Source: Marinobacter psychrophilus (lineage in GTDB: Bacteria > Pseudomonadota > Gammaproteobacteria > Pseudomonadales > Oleiphilaceae). Taken from it: a stretch of DNA of 64,000 nt. The translations under genes and the position numbers were made by a program. Below the pieces are notes generated by a model. It searched no databases, was not told where the DNA came from, and saw nothing but the letters and a program-made list of their open reading frames with translations. Positions 10,243-20,264 of the stretch are shown piece after piece. The first letter of the stretch is position 1. Every line of letters starts with the position of its first letter. The stretch lies in the NCBI RefSeq assembly GCF_001043175.1, contig NZ_CP011494.1, positions 2,542,001 through 2,606,000 of the forward strand, written 5' to 3'.

Positions 10243-10770
10243 TCAGACGTCACCGGGAATACCGAGGTCTGCAATCATTTTTCGGGCCTGAGCCCGCAGT
10301 TTGTCGGCCTGCACACGCACAAACACGGAGTCGCCACGGCAGGTCATAATGTCACCGGCCCAGACTTCACAAATCACCCGCGACTTGCGAGCGACTTCAC
10401 CTTCTACCCAGGCCTTTAGAATCAGTTCAACGCCCATAGGTGTAGGTTTTTTATAGCTAATACCCAGATGCCCGGTGACGCATTCAATGGGCTCTTCGCC
10501 GTCGCCGGCGGTACGGCCATCCTGGCGGTAATGATAGGCGATCGCGGTGTGGTTGGAGTGACAATCAACCAGCATCGCAATCAGGCCACCGTAAACCAGC
10601 CCAGGCCAACCGATATAGCGCGTGTCGGGTGTAAACCGGCAGATGACCGATTCGCTATCGTCGCTCCAGTGGCTTTTAATCTGCAAGCCCTCTGGGTGAA
10701 GCGGCCCACAACCGAAGCACTGACCGTTTGGCGTGGATGAATCTTGTAATGCAACGCTAGAATTCGTCAT
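10243..10770 (-). CDS. PaaI-type hotdog-fold thioesterase family protein
   Basis: This 175-residue protein has a hotdog fold: CFGCGPLHPEGLQI near residue 18, then GLVYGGLIAMLVDCHSNHTA, which resembles the GG-x4-hD active-site helix of PaaI/YigI thioesterases. Such enzymes hydrolyse acyl-CoA thioesters, but the substrate cannot be read from sequence. The CxGC near the N terminus is common in one subgroup. It stands alone between tig and a tRNA operon. Confidence 0.7.
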   Translation of the reverse strand: MTNSSVALQDSSTPNGQCFGCGPLHPEGLQIKSHWSDDSESVICRFTPDTRYIGWPGLVYGGLIAMLVDCHSNHTAIAYHYRQDGRTAGDGEEPIECVTGHLGISYKKPTPMGVELILKAWVEGEVARKSRVICEVWAGDIMTCRGDSVFVRVQADKLRAQARKMIADLGIPGDV

Positions 10771-10906
10771 AAAAGGCTACTTATATAGTATATTCAGCAA
10801 TGAGCCGAGAATTACGCCGGCTATTTCAAGAATGCTTACTATACGAAAAAACCGGTTCTTTTATATCCGATGCGTTTGTCTATATAACCTTTTTTTCAGA
10901 AATGAC

Positions 10907-10940
10907 AAAAAAAACCCCGCAGGCACAAACCTGCAGGGCT
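10907..10940 (-). terminator. Terminator of the tRNA operon
   Basis: On the minus strand CCCTGCAGG, loop TTTGTG, CCTGCGGGG, then T8. It lies 10 bp past the CCA of tRNA-Leu. Confidence 0.92.
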
Positions 10941-10949
10941 TTCAAATAA

Positions 10950-11034
<85 letters not shown>

Positions 11035-11147
11035 GTAATTCTTTCGCACCCGCCTGATTTTGGCTGCTGCTGATCCAACACTTCTACTAAAACAAAAAAC
11101 CGGAAACCCGCTGTTGCAAGGTCCGGATCTGGCTCAAAGCGGTAAAA

Positions 11148-11224
11148 TGGGGTGGACGAAGGGGATCGAACCCTCGACCGCAGGAGTCACAATCCTGAGC
11201 TCTACCAACTGAGCTACGCCCACC
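11148..11224 (-). tRNA. tRNA-His(GTG)
   Basis: 77 nt including the extra G-1 paired with C73, the hallmark of tRNA-His. The anticodon loop ATTGTGA gives GTG, and CCA is encoded. Confidence 0.97.
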
Positions 11225-11297
11225 ATATACACACGCGAAAGCGTGAAACACCATCAAAACCACTTGGAAGACTTTGCTGCCCCTGACCGAAGCTAAA

Positions 11298-11374
11298 TGG
11301 TGCGCCCGGCAGGACTCGAACCTGCGACCACCGGCTTAGAAGGCTGGTGCTCTATCCAGCTGAGCTACAGGCGC
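11298..11374 (-). tRNA. tRNA-Arg(TCT)
   Basis: 77 nt; GCGCCTGTAGCTCAGCTGG at the 5' side, anticodon loop CTTCTAA giving TCT, CCA encoded. Confidence 0.97.
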
Positions 11375-11408
11375 ATTAACCGCTTGCCCACCTGAACAGT
11401 CAGAAAAG

Positions 11409-11485
11409 TGGTCGGGGTAGAGAGATTCGAACTCCCGACATCCTGCTCCCAAAGCAGGCGCGCTACCAGGCTGCGCTATACCCCG
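11409..11485 (-). tRNA. tRNA-Pro(TGG)
   Basis: 77 nt; starts CGGGGTATAGCGCAG, anticodon loop TTTGGGA giving TGG, CCA encoded. It is first in the operon, about 40 bp after the promoter. Confidence 0.97.
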
Positions 11486-11526
11486 TCTGAACTGCACAAC
11501 AACGTGTGTCAGCAAAGTTGGCGCAG

Positions 11527-11555
11527 ATATTAGCGACGACGAGGGCCTTCGTCAA
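11527..11555 (-). promoter_or_regulatory. Promoter of the Pro-Arg-His-Leu tRNA operon
   Basis: On the minus strand TTGACG (11555-11550), a 17-bp spacer and TAATAT (11532-11527), followed by a GC-rich stretch typical of stringently controlled stable-RNA promoters. A/T-rich DNA (TTTTTTTAACAAA) lies upstream like an UP element. The arrangement repeats at the tRNA-Ala/Glu operon. Confidence 0.88.
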
Positions 11556-11704
11556 CCATCATTTGAAAAGTTTGTTAAAAAAACACCCAGTGAACGCGCC
11601 CAAGCCTTTAGAATCCGGACGTTAATTGGCCTGAACCCGGAAGCATGCGACAATAAGAGGCCTTTTTAATCAACCAATTCATGCCCAACCCACAAAGACG
11701 AACC

Positions 11705-12655
11705 ATGAGCGCCGAACTGATAAATGGAAAAAAGATTGCCACCCAGGTTCGCCATCAGGTGGCTGAAGGTGTACAAGCCCGCCTCGACAAAGGTCTTAGG
11801 GCGCCTGGCCTAGCGGTGGTTCTGGTGGGCAGCGATTCTGCATCACAGGTTTACGTGGGCAACAAGCGCAAAGCCTGCGAAGCGGCAGGCATTGTGTCGC
11901 TGTCTTACGATTTAGCGACAGACACCTCGCAACAAGCTCTGGAAAGCCTGATCGACGAGTTGAACGACAACCCGCTGGTAGACGGAATATTAGTGCAACT
12001 GCCCTTGCCCACACAGTTGGACGCCGACCCCATCTTGCTGAAGATTCGACCGGATAAAGACGTTGACGGTTTTCATCCGTTCAACGTCGGCCGCCTAAGC
12101 CAGCGCAGACCCGTCATACGCCCGTGTACACCGGCCGGTATCATCACCCTGCTAGACAGCATAGGCACTCCCTACAAAGGCCAGCACGCGGTCATTGTGG
12201 GCGCTTCTAACATCGTTGGCCGCCCGATGAGCATGGAACTGCTACTGAAAGGCGCAACCATTACCGTATGCCACCGTTTTACAGCGGATCTGGAGCGTTT
12301 TGTGCGTGACGCCGATATATTGATTGCCGCGGTGGGCAAACCCGGGCTGATCAAAGGCGAATGGGTAAAACAGGGTGCGACAGTGATTGATGTGGGCATT
12401 AACCGGATGGAAGACGGCACTCTGCAGGGCGACGTGGATTTCGCCGCTGCATCGGAGCGCGCCGCCTACATTACTCCGGTACCAGGTGGTGTCGGCCCTA
12501 TGACCATTGCCACTTTGCTGCAGAACACATTGCACGCGGCCAATGCCCTAGACCCCAAGCCAAAGATGGGACAGACTTCAAGCCTGTCCCCGGAATCTAA
12601 AAACGAGGCGGATTTTATGTCTTCCTCCAGAAGCAAAAAGGGGGACAGACCTTAG
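11705..12655 (+). CDS. folD: FolD, methylenetetrahydrofolate dehydrogenase/cyclohydrolase, with an odd C-terminal tail
   Basis: This bifunctional enzyme of one-carbon metabolism interconverts 5,10-methylene-, methenyl- and 10-formyl-THF. Signatures are [24 protein letters not shown], the NADP-binding [10 protein letters not shown], and the end motif [14 protein letters not shown]. From M at 11705 (MSAELINGK) it has 316 residues, against about 285 usual. After [13 protein letters not shown], where the family normally ends, there are about 35 extra low-complexity residues. They are encoded by one whole copy of the dispersed palindrome (12568-12590) and the front half of the next, which also supplies the TAG stop. 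The frame is open eight codons further up, but those residues do not look like FolD. Confidence 0.95.
   Translation: MSAELINGKKIATQVRHQVAEGVQARLDKGLRAPGLAVVLVGSDSASQVYVGNKRKACEAAGIVSLSYDLATDTSQQALESLIDELNDNPLVDGILVQLPLPTQLDADPILLKIRPDKDVDGFHPFNVGRLSQRRPVIRPCTPAGIITLLDSIGTPYKGQHAVIVGASNIVGRPMSMELLLKGATITVCHRFTADLERFVRDADILIAAVGKPGLIKGEWVKQGATVIDVGINRMEDGTLQGDVDFAAASERAAYITPVPGGVGPMTIATLLQNTLHAANALDPKPKMGQTSSLSPESKNEADFMSSSRSKKGDRP
12568..12590. repeat. Dispersed palindrome copy 1 (inside folD)
   Basis: GGGACAGACTT, C, then AAGCCTGTCCC; one mismatch in the stem. It is translated in folD as GQTSSLSP. Confidence 0.8.
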
Positions 12656-12664
12656 GCCTGCCCC
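12641..12664. repeat. Dispersed palindrome copy 2 (folD stop)
   Basis: GGGGACAGACCT then TAGGCCTGCCCC, a diverged copy. The folD TAG stop lies at its centre. Confidence 0.7.
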
Positions 12665-12679
12665 CTCCCCTCTTCTGAC

Positions 12680-12712
12680 AAAAAAAGAGGACAGACTTCA
12701 AGTCTGTCCTCT
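12680..12712 (-). terminator. Palindrome copy 3 acting as the glcB terminator
   Basis: On the minus strand AGAGGACAGACTT, G, then AAGTCTGTCCTCT runs straight into T6, a textbook rho-independent terminator 20 bp past the glcB stop. The same element is a member of the dispersed palindrome family (core 12687-12711), here with AG/CT at the ends in place of GG/CC. Confidence 0.85.
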
Positions 12713-12731
12713 CTGGCAACACAGCAGCGAA

Positions 12732-14912
12732 TTATTGCCCGTATTTCGCTTTTGCTTTCAACCGGTATGCGTGCAGTAACGGTTCTGTGTAGCCATTAGG
12801 CTGCTCGGCACCTTTCAGAACCAAATCCATAGCCGCCTGAAACGCAATGCTGTCGGCAAAGTTATCAGCCATTGGGCGATAACTTGCGTCACCGGCGTTC
12901 TGCTTGTCCACGATCAGTGCCATGCGCTTCATGGTTTCTTCAATCTGGTGATTGTTGCAGATACCGTGATACAGCCAGTTCGCCAGCAACTGCGACGAAA
13001 TTCGCAGGGTAGCGCGGTCTTCCATCAGGCCCACGTTATTGATGTCAGGCACTTTAGAGCAACCTACGCCGCTGTCGATCCAGCGCACTACGTAGCCCAA
13101 AATACTTTGGGCGTTGTTATCCAATTCCTCTTGAATTTCCGCAGCGGTCAGATCTTTTGAATTCAAATTGATGGGCACCGTGAGAATATCATCCACACTT
13201 GCACGCTTGCGGCTTTCCAGCTTCTGCTGGATATCAGCCACATTTACCTGATGATAATGCGTGGCGTGCAGGGTGGCAGCAGTCGGTGATGGAACCCAAG
13301 CTGTGTTGGCACCGGCTTTTAGATGCCCGATTTTCTGTTCCAGCATATCAGCCATCAAATCCGGCATGGCCCACATGCCCTTGCCAATTTGCGCCACACC
13401 GCGAAACCCGGTTTCCAGACCGATGTCTACGTTCGACTGTTCGTAAGCGCCAATCCACGTGGCCTGCTTCATTTTCCCTTTGCGAATAAATGGCGCAAGC
13501 TTCATGGAGGTGTGAATCTCGTCACCGGTACGATCCAAAAAGCCGGTGTTAATAAACGCCACGCGATCTTTAGCGGCGTGAATGCAGGCCTTCAAGTTCA
13601 CCGTTGTGCGGCGTTCTTCATCCATAATGCCCACTTTCAAAGTAAAGCGCGGCAAGCCCAAAACATCTTCCACCCGACCGAAAAACTCGTTGGTAAACGC
13701 AACTTCTTCCGGGCCGTGCATCTTCGGCTTAACAATATACATCGAGCCTTGAGCGCTGTTCTGAAACCGGCTGTTGCCTTTCAGGTCGTGCATGGCCATC
13801 AGCGATGTCATCACTCCATCCAGCAGGCCTTCCGGCACTTCGCTGCCATCTGCCAGCAGAATCGCCGGGTTGGTCATCAGGTGGCCCACGTTACGGATGA
13901 ACATCACGCTGCGGCCCTTCAGTTGCAGCTCGCTACCGTCGGCGGCGGTGTAAACGCGATCCGCGTTCATCTTGCGGGTTAACGGCTTACCACCTTTATC
14001 AAAGGTCTCTTCCAAGCTGCCATTCATCAGGCCCAGCCAGTTGCGGTAAGCTAGGACTTTGTCGTCTGCATCTACTGCGGCTACCGAGTCTTCGCAATCC
14101 ATAATGGTGGTCAGCGCCGATTCCATCAACACGTCTTTAACGTGAGCACCATCGGTTTTGCCAATGGAATGAGTAGCGTCAATCTGGATTTCAAAGTGCA
14201 TGCCGTTCTTAACCAGCAGAATGCCCGTAGGAGCGTCTGCCGAACCGGTGTAACCCACAAAACCGGTTTCATCTTTCAAACCGATGCTGTCACCGTTTTG
14301 CAGGTCCACAACCAGTTTGCCACCGGCAACATGATAGAGCGCTGCGTCTTTGTGACTGCCAGAGGCTAAAGGTGCTGAACTGTCCAGAAGGTCACGGGCA
14401 AACTCGATCACGAGCTCGCCGCGCTTCGGGTTGTAGCCTGCAGTCTTTTCGGCGCCGCCTGTTTCAGGGATCGCGTCGGTGCCGTAAAGCGCATCGTACA
14501 AACTGCCCCAACGGCTGTTGACTGCGTTCAGGGCAAAGCGCGCGTTCATGATTGGCACAACAAGCTGCGGCCCCGCCATGATGGCTACTTCAGGGTCTAC
14601 GTTAACAGTGGAAATGCTGAAATTAGCGGGCTCGTCGACCAAATAGCCGATTTCTTTCAAAAAATCTTTATAGACGTGCATATCCGGAGTCTGGTGCTGG
14701 TGATTATGGTTCCAGGCGTCCAGTTTTTCCTGCAGGGAATCGCGTTTGGCTAGCAGCTCACGATTGCGAGGCGCAAGATCGTTGACGATTTTGGCGAAAT
14801 CTGCCCAGAATTTGTCTGCATCCAGACCCGTTCCAGGAATCGCTTCGCTGTTGATGAAGTCGTATAAATTCCCGGCAACCTGAAGACCGTCAAGCTGTAC
14901 GCGTGATGTCAT
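12732..14912 (-). CDS. glcB: Malate synthase G
   Basis: This 726-residue enzyme condenses glyoxylate and acetyl-CoA to malate in the glyoxylate route. It has the length of the monomeric G isoform, with [22 protein letters not shown] (active-site Asp/Glu region) and GTDAIPET, and the C-terminal portion contains [10 protein letters not shown] near the expected catalytic segment. It stands as a single gene with no glcDEF neighbours. The dispersed palindrome provides its terminator. Confidence 0.96.
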   Translation of the reverse strand: MTSRVQLDGLQVAGNLYDFINSEAIPGTGLDADKFWADFAKIVNDLAPRNRELLAKRDSLQEKLDAWNHNHQHQTPDMHVYKDFLKEIGYLVDEPANFSISTVNVDPEVAIMAGPQLVVPIMNARFALNAVNSRWGSLYDALYGTDAIPETGGAEKTAGYNPKRGELVIEFARDLLDSSAPLASGSHKDAALYHVAGGKLVVDLQNGDSIGLKDETGFVGYTGSADAPTGILLVKNGMHFEIQIDATHSIGKTDGAHVKDVLMESALTTIMDCEDSVAAVDADDKVLAYRNWLGLMNGSLEETFDKGGKPLTRKMNADRVYTAADGSELQLKGRSVMFIRNVGHLMTNPAILLADGSEVPEGLLDGVMTSLMAMHDLKGNSRFQNSAQGSMYIVKPKMHGPEEVAFTNEFFGRVEDVLGLPRFTLKVGIMDEERRTTVNLKACIHAAKDRVAFINTGFLDRTGDEIHTSMKLAPFIRKGKMKQATWIGAYEQSNVDIGLETGFRGVAQIGKGMWAMPDLMADMLEQKIGHLKAGANTAWVPSPTAATLHATHYHQVNVADIQQKLESRKRASVDDILTVPINLNSKDLTAAEIQEELDNNAQSILGYVVRWIDSGVGCSKVPDINNVGLMEDRATLRISSQLLANWLYHGICNNHQIEETMKRMALIVDKQNAGDASYRPMADNFADSIAFQAAMDLVLKGAEQPNGYTEPLLHAYRLKAKAKYGQ

Positions 14913-15050
14913 CGCATTTCCCTCACTAAGTTAAAAAATTCCCGAACGCAGCATTCTACGTGATATCGCGTATCGGATCATCCCCCAAATGAATCCGTCG
15001 CTCGGGGTACGATCTTAATAAAGCAAGGCTTATACAGCGTTTTAGGCGGC

Positions 15051-16451
15051 TTAACCGCGCCGCCAGCTGGTACCCTCGCGAGAATCGTCCAGAATAACTC
15101 CCCGTGTTAACAGCTCGTCACGAATCTGATCTGCGCCGGCGAAGTCGCGGGCTTTGCGGGCATCTGCACGGGCCTGAATCATCGTTTCGATTTGCTCGGC
15201 ACTCAACTCATTGCCCTGCCCGCTGCCGCTGTCACTCTGAAAAAACAGCTCCGGGTCTTGCTGTAACAAACCCAGCACCGAGCCCAGGCGTACCAGCACC
15301 GATGCGCTGGCAGCGGCGGCTTGTTCATCACCGTCACGGCGTTGCTGATTTATTTCGCCGGCGATGGCGTGCAAAATTGCCATAGCGCCCGCACAGTTGA
15401 AATCGTCATCCATGCGTTTGGCGAACAGAGTGTCGTGTGCAGTCTGCGCCACCGCATCGCTGGCTAGCGGAGTGATACCGCGCAGCGCATTGTAAAGTTT
15501 GGTCAGGCTACGACCGGATTCAATCAGATTGTCTTCTGAGTAATCCACTTGGCTGCGGTAATGGCTGGACACTAAAAAGTAGCGCACCACTTCCGCCGGA
15601 TAGGTTTCCATAATCTCGCGAATGGTAAAAAAATTGCCCAGTGATTTCGACATCTTTTCTTTGTTCACCCGAATGGCGCCGGCGTGCATCCAGGTATTCG
15701 CAAACGTGTGGCCGGTAGCACATTCTGACTGGGCAATTTCGTTTTCGTGGTGGGGAAACAGCAGGTCTGGCCCACCACCGTGAATATCAAAGGTGTCACC
15801 CAGGCAGTGATTGGCCATGGCCGAGCATTCAATGTGCCAACCCGGGCGACCGTTGCCCCATGGCGATGGCCAGAATACTTCGTCAGGCTTTGCTGCTTTC
15901 CACAAGGCAAAATCCGCCGAGCTGCGTTTTGCCTGTTCTACGTCTACCCGCGCGCCCGCCAGAAGGTCTTCCAGCTTTTTCCTGCTGAGTTTGCCGTAAT
16001 CCGCGAACGACGATACCGAAAAATACACATCGCCGTTGTCTGCCGCGTAGGCGTGGTCGCCGGCAATCAGAGTTTTAATCATCGCGATCATGTCACTAAT
16101 GAATGCGGTAGCACGGGGTTCAGCGTTAGGCAACAGCACACCCAGACGGGCTTCGTCTTCGTGCATGGCGGCAATCATGCGCTCAGTCAGGTCGGTGTAC
16201 ACCTCGCCGTTTTCAGCGGCGCGGCGCAGAATTTTGTCGTCTATGTCGGTAATGTTGCGCACGTAGTTCACATCAAAACCACTGTGACGCAAATATCGGG
16301 TGATAACATCAAACGCTACCAATATCCGAGCGTGGCCCAGATGACAGTAGTCGTACACGGTCATGCCGCACACGTACAGGCCTACTTTACCCGGCTCGAT
16401 GGGTTTGAACTGTTCTTTTTTCTGGCTCAGGGTGTTATAGATTCTAATCAC
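15051..16451 (-). CDS. cysS: Cysteinyl-tRNA synthetase
   Basis: This 466-residue class I synthetase charges tRNA-Cys. Signatures are YVCGMTVYDYCHLGHAR (zinc Cys and HIGH motif, about residues 27-43), GWHIECSAM (zinc ligands) and KMSKSLGN (KMSKS). The C-terminal RDEL region matches the anticodon-binding domain. It lies downstream of glnS on the same strand, with a hairpin in the 77-bp gap. Confidence 0.96.
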   Translation of the reverse strand: MIRIYNTLSQKKEQFKPIEPGKVGLYVCGMTVYDYCHLGHARILVAFDVITRYLRHSGFDVNYVRNITDIDDKILRRAAENGEVYTDLTERMIAAMHEDEARLGVLLPNAEPRATAFISDMIAMIKTLIAGDHAYAADNGDVYFSVSSFADYGKLSRKKLEDLLAGARVDVEQAKRSSADFALWKAAKPDEVFWPSPWGNGRPGWHIECSAMANHCLGDTFDIHGGGPDLLFPHHENEIAQSECATGHTFANTWMHAGAIRVNKEKMSKSLGNFFTIREIMETYPAEVVRYFLVSSHYRSQVDYSEDNLIESGRSLTKLYNALRGITPLASDAVAQTAHDTLFAKRMDDDFNCAGAMAILHAIAGEINQQRRDGDEQAAAASASVLVRLGSVLGLLQQDPELFFQSDSGSGQGNELSAEQIETMIQARADARKARDFAGADQIRDELLTRGVILDDSREGTSWRRG

Positions 16452-16490
16452 AAAATACTCTCGTTTACTGTTCTATTGCAGGCCTGAACG

Positions 16491-16524
16491 CAACGAGCCG
16501 ACCTTTCAAAAGGCCAGCTCGTTG
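16491..16524. other. Hairpin between glnS and cysS
   Basis: CAACGAGC (16491-16498) pairs with GCTCGTTG (16517-16524), and an inner CCTTT/AAGG pairing is possible. There is no T-tract, so this is more likely an mRNA-stability or read-through element than a terminator. Confidence 0.45.
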
Positions 16525-16528
16525 TCGA

Positions 16529-18199
16529 TTATTTACCCCAGGAATCGCGGAGGGTGACGGTGCGATTGAACACCGGCTTGCCAGCATTTTCCGTCAGCTT
16601 CTGGTCGAAGAAAAAATACCCTTCGCGCTCGAACTGATACGGTAGATCGCTTGCCGGCAACGCCAGATTGCGTTCGACGCGGGCGCCTTTCAAAACCACC
16701 AAAGATTGCGAGTTCAGGTGATCCAGCATATCGCCTTCTTTATCGCTGTCTGGCGTTTCCGCGTTGAACAGGCGGTCGTACATGTTGATGTCGCACTCCA
16801 CGCTGTCCGTTGCAGATACCCAGTGAATTACACCATTGGGCTTGTAGCCTTCAGGGTTCACACCCAGAGTGTTTTCGTCGTATTCGCACTTCAGCTCGAC
16901 AATCTCGCCACTCTGGTCGCGGATAATTTCGCGGCAAGTCATCACATAACCACCGCGCATGCGCACAGCCTGATCCGGGGCCAGTCGCTTCCATTTGCGT
17001 GGTGCTTCCAGGACGAAATCTTCGCGATCAATAAACAGGGTTTGGCTCCAAGTCACTTCGCGACTGCCCATGTCCGGATTTTGCGGATGCACCGGCAGCA
17101 CCAGGGTTTCGGTTTTGTCAGCTGGGTAGTTGGTCAGAGTTACCTTTAACGGACGCATCACGCACATAGCGCGGGGCGAACGTATGTTCAAATCTTCGCG
17201 AATGGCGAACTCCAGCATGCCCACGTCTACGGTACCGCCAGCTTTGTTCACGCCGATCATGTCGCAGAAGGTGCGCAAAGACTCAGGCGTGTAACCGCGG
17301 CGGCGCAACCCTGAAATGGTGGGCATTCGCGGGTCGTCCCAACCGTCAACGATGTGCTCGTCCACTAAACGTTTGAGTTTGCGTTTGCTGGTAATAGTGT
17401 AGTTCAGGTTCAACCGCGCAAATTCAATCTGGCGCGGGTGACAAGGTACGCTAATGTTATCCAGCACCCAGTCATACAGTGGACGATGGTCTTCGAATTC
17501 CAGCGTGCACAGGGAATGGGTAATGCCTTCCAGCGCGTCTGAAATCGGATGGGTGAAGTCGTACATCGGGTAGATGCACCATTTATTGCCGGTCTGGTGG
17601 TGCTCAGCGTAGCGGATACGATACAGAATCGGGTCACGCATGTTGATGTTGGGCGACGCCATATCAATCTTTGCCCGCAGCACCATCTCGCCGTTTTGGA
17701 AATCGCCGTCGCGCATCTGGCCGAACAGTTTCAGGTTTTCTTCCACCGCGCGTTCGCGATATGGGCTGTTGCGGCCAGGCTCTTTAAGGCTGCCGCGGAA
17801 GTCCGCCATCTCGTCGGCGCTGAGAGCACACACGTAAGCATGGCCGCGCTCAATCAGCTCTTCCGCAAAGTTGTACAGGGCATCAAAGTAGTCAGAGGCA
17901 AAGTGCACTTTTCCTTGCCATTGATAACCAAGCCACTCCACATCCGCTTTTATCGCGTTGATGTATTCCTGGCTTTCTTTTTCCGGGTTGGTGTCGTCAA
18001 AGCGCAGATTGCATTCGCCGCCAAAGGTATTGGCAATGCCAAAATTCAGGCAAATGGCTTTGGCGTGCCCAACGTGCAGATAACCGTTGGGCTCCGGCGG
18101 GAAACGGGTCACTACCGTGCCTGTGTGCGCGCCTTTGACGACAGCGTCTTCGATCAGGCTTTGAATAAAGTTATGGGCTTTCTTGGGCTCGGCGCTCAT
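16529..18199 (-). CDS. glnS: Glutaminyl-tRNA synthetase
   Basis: This 556-residue class I synthetase charges tRNA-Gln. Motifs are [16 protein letters not shown] (HIGH), FDDTNPEKE, and [11 protein letters not shown] (KMSKS-like). Start: the frame is open 16 codons further upstream, but [11 protein letters not shown] at 18199 fits GlnRS N termini and has AGAG about 5 nt upstream. It is divergent from ppiB. Confidence 0.96.
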   Translation of the reverse strand: MSAEPKKAHNFIQSLIEDAVVKGAHTGTVVTRFPPEPNGYLHVGHAKAICLNFGIANTFGGECNLRFDDTNPEKESQEYINAIKADVEWLGYQWQGKVHFASDYFDALYNFAEELIERGHAYVCALSADEMADFRGSLKEPGRNSPYRERAVEENLKLFGQMRDGDFQNGEMVLRAKIDMASPNINMRDPILYRIRYAEHHQTGNKWCIYPMYDFTHPISDALEGITHSLCTLEFEDHRPLYDWVLDNISVPCHPRQIEFARLNLNYTITSKRKLKRLVDEHIVDGWDDPRMPTISGLRRRGYTPESLRTFCDMIGVNKAGGTVDVGMLEFAIREDLNIRSPRAMCVMRPLKVTLTNYPADKTETLVLPVHPQNPDMGSREVTWSQTLFIDREDFVLEAPRKWKRLAPDQAVRMRGGYVMTCREIIRDQSGEIVELKCEYDENTLGVNPEGYKPNGVIHWVSATDSVECDINMYDRLFNAETPDSDKEGDMLDHLNSQSLVVLKGARVERNLALPASDLPYQFEREGYFFFDQKLTENAGKPVFNRTVTLRDSWGK

Positions 18200-18347
18200 A
18201 CAATCTCTGCAAAAAGGAGGTGGATCTGAGCGGGCTATTATACGCATAAAAACACAGCAGACTCATGCGCCATACCAAAGTCTTGCGTACAATGGCAGAC
18301 AACGCGCGCAGTGCGCGCAAACTTACCCCAAAAAACAGGAAAACCCG

Positions 18348-18857
18348 ATGATTCTACTGACAACCAACCACGGCCCTATCAAGCTGGAACTGGATTATGA
18401 CAAAGCACCGGAAACCGCTAAAAACTTCGAAAAGTATGTGCGCGAGGGCTTTTTTGACGGCCTGATATTTCACCGGATAATCAGCAACTTCATGGTTCAG
18501 GGCGGCGGCTTCGAGCCGGACATGAGCCCGCGCAAAACCCACGCGCCTATCCAGAACGAAGCGGATAACGGCTTAAACAACATGGCCGGCACCGTTGCAA
18601 TGGCCCGCACCATGGACCCGCACTCCGCAACCGCGCAGTTTTTCATCAACGTTGAAAATAACGGTTTTCTGGACCATTCCGCCAAAACTGCGGAAGGCTG
18701 GGGCTATTGCGTTTTTGCTAAGGTGGCCGAAGGCATGGACGTAGTCGACAAAATTCGCGCAGTGCGGACCACGATGAAAGCCGGCCACCAGGATGTTCCT
18801 GCTGACGACGTGATCATCGAAAAAGCCGAAGTGCTTGAGGACGGAGACGCAGCGTGA
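18348..18857 (+). CDS. ppiB: Cyclophilin-type peptidyl-prolyl isomerase (cytoplasmic PpiB)
   Basis: This 169-residue cyclophilin has [15 protein letters not shown] (active-site Arg and Phe), [22 protein letters not shown] (active-site Gln/Phe) and WGYCVFAKV. It has no signal peptide, so it is cytoplasmic. The ATG at 18348 follows AGGA by 7 nt; the upstream open frame to 18183 has no family similarity. Its TGA overlaps the GTG start of lpxH, a coupled pair also found in Pseudomonas and E. coli relatives. Confidence 0.95.
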   Translation: MILLTTNHGPIKLELDYDKAPETAKNFEKYVREGFFDGLIFHRIISNFMVQGGGFEPDMSPRKTHAPIQNEADNGLNNMAGTVAMARTMDPHSATAQFFINVENNGFLDHSAKTAEGWGYCVFAKVAEGMDVVDKIRAVRTTMKAGHQDVPADDVIIEKAEVLEDGDAA

Positions 18858-19579
18858 CCACGCTGTTCATTTCCGATCTGCATTTGGAAGAGTCACGCCC
18901 GGACATTACCCGGGCGTTTCTTGCCTTCTTACACGATCGCGCGGTGAGTGCTCACACGCTGTACATTCTGGGCGATTTCTTTGAAGCCTGGATTGGCGAC
19001 GATGAGCACACGCCGTTGCAGGAAGAGATTGCTGCCGCATTGAAGCAGGTCAGCGACGGCGGCACCGCTGTGTATGTGATGCACGGCAACCGAGACTTTT
19101 TGCTGGGCCAGGATTATTGCCAGCGGCTTGGGGCAACCCTGCTGGACGACCCGACCGTGATTGATCTTTACGGCACCCCCACGCTGCTGATGCACGGCGA
19201 CAGCCTGTGCACCGCCGATGTGGAATATCAGAAATTCCGCGCCAACATGCGTAACCCGAAAACCCAGAAAATGCTGCTGGCTCGCCCGCTGAAAGACCGC
19301 CAGCTGATGGCTCGCCAACTGCGCGAACTGAGTATGGCCAAGAACAAGGGCAAGACCCAAGCCATTATGGATGTGACACCAGAAGAAGCGGTGCGGGTGA
19401 TGGAACAGCATCATGTGCCGCAGTTGATTCACGGCCACACCCATCGCCCGGCCCGGCATCCGTTGCAGGTGAATGATCACCCCGCTGAGCGGATTGTCCT
19501 AGGGGATTGGGATAGCCACGTTTGGTGGCTGGAAGCCGCAACGGACCAGCCGCTGCAACTGAACAAACAGGCACTTTAA
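18854..19579 (+). CDS. lpxH: UDP-2,3-diacylglucosamine diphosphatase (lipid A synthesis)
   Basis: This 241-residue calcineurin-like phosphoesterase hydrolyses UDP-2,3-diacyl-GlcN to lipid X at the inner membrane. Metal-binding motifs in order are [31 protein letters not shown] and HGHTHRP. The start is GTG in a GTGA overlap with the ppiB stop, so translation is probably coupled. It ends 1 bp before the convergent hydratase gene, with no terminator in the gap. Confidence 0.95.
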   Translation: MTTLFISDLHLEESRPDITRAFLAFLHDRAVSAHTLYILGDFFEAWIGDDEHTPLQEEIAAALKQVSDGGTAVYVMHGNRDFLLGQDYCQRLGATLLDDPTVIDLYGTPTLLMHGDSLCTADVEYQKFRANMRNPKTQKMLLARPLKDRQLMARQLRELSMAKNKGKTQAIMDVTPEEAVRVMEQHHVPQLIHGHTHRPARHPLQVNDHPAERIVLGDWDSHVWWLEAATDQPLQLNKQAL

Positions 19580-19580
19580 C

Positions 19581-20012
19581 TCAGACCGGGCGGCTATCGA
19601 CCATATTGGTGGCGTAACCCTCGGCAACCACTTTGCCATCGACCGTACACACTGTTTTTAGCTTGACCCGGCGCCGTCTCAAATCAATTTCCTGTACTTC
19701 CGCACTCGCCACAACGGCGTCACCAATAAACACCGGCGCCTTAAAGCGCAGCCGCTGGTCAATGTAGATCGCACCCGGCCCAGGTAACCTCGTGCCAAGC
19801 ACCGCCGAGATCAGCGCTGCGCTGAACATACCGTGAACAACGCGGGCTTTGAACGGAGTGGTTTTGGCGTAATCGTCGTTCAGGTGAACCGGGTTGTTAT
19901 CGCCGCTTAACTCGGCAAACTGCACAACGTCTGCGTCGGTGATAATTTTGGTTACGCTGGCTGTCATGCCTACTTCCAAATCTTCCAGATAATAACCGTG
20001 TAACTCGTCCAT
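19581..20012 (-). CDS. MaoC-like (R)-specific enoyl-CoA hydratase
   Basis: This 143-residue single hotdog domain hydratase of the PhaJ/MaoC type begins MDELHGYYLEDLEVG. The catalytic pattern is D-x4-H (SGDNNPVHLNDDYA), followed by VVHGMFSAALISAVLG. Such enzymes convert trans-2-enoyl-CoA to (R)-3-hydroxyacyl-CoA and feed polyhydroxyalkanoate synthesis. It is divergent from a PhaB-like reductase, which supports that role, but no PHA synthase lies in the window. The frame is open 31 codons further upstream; AAGAGA before 20012 and family length favour the shorter start. Confidence 0.85.
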   Translation of the reverse strand: MDELHGYYLEDLEVGMTASVTKIITDADVVQFAELSGDNNPVHLNDDYAKTTPFKARVVHGMFSAALISAVLGTRLPGPGAIYIDQRLRFKAPVFIGDAVVASAEVQEIDLRRRRVKLKTVCTVDGKVVAEGYATNMVDSRPV

Positions 20013-20264
20013 CGTGATCTCTTTTTTGGTCAGAAAAATCCGGGGAAACCGCACACCGGCGCAAACACACACGTAAAGCGTTCCAACAACAGAACAGGTA
20101 TGCAACTAAAGCCCAACAGCACTTTTATATTGCCCTGCTACACTGAAAATGTAACCTGATTTTCATCGCTGAAACAGACTACTAAAAAATACCAACCGGC
20201 AGACACACAAATTATTGCTAGGCTGAATTAACGGAATATGAAATAAAACCCAAGGGAGAGTTAT

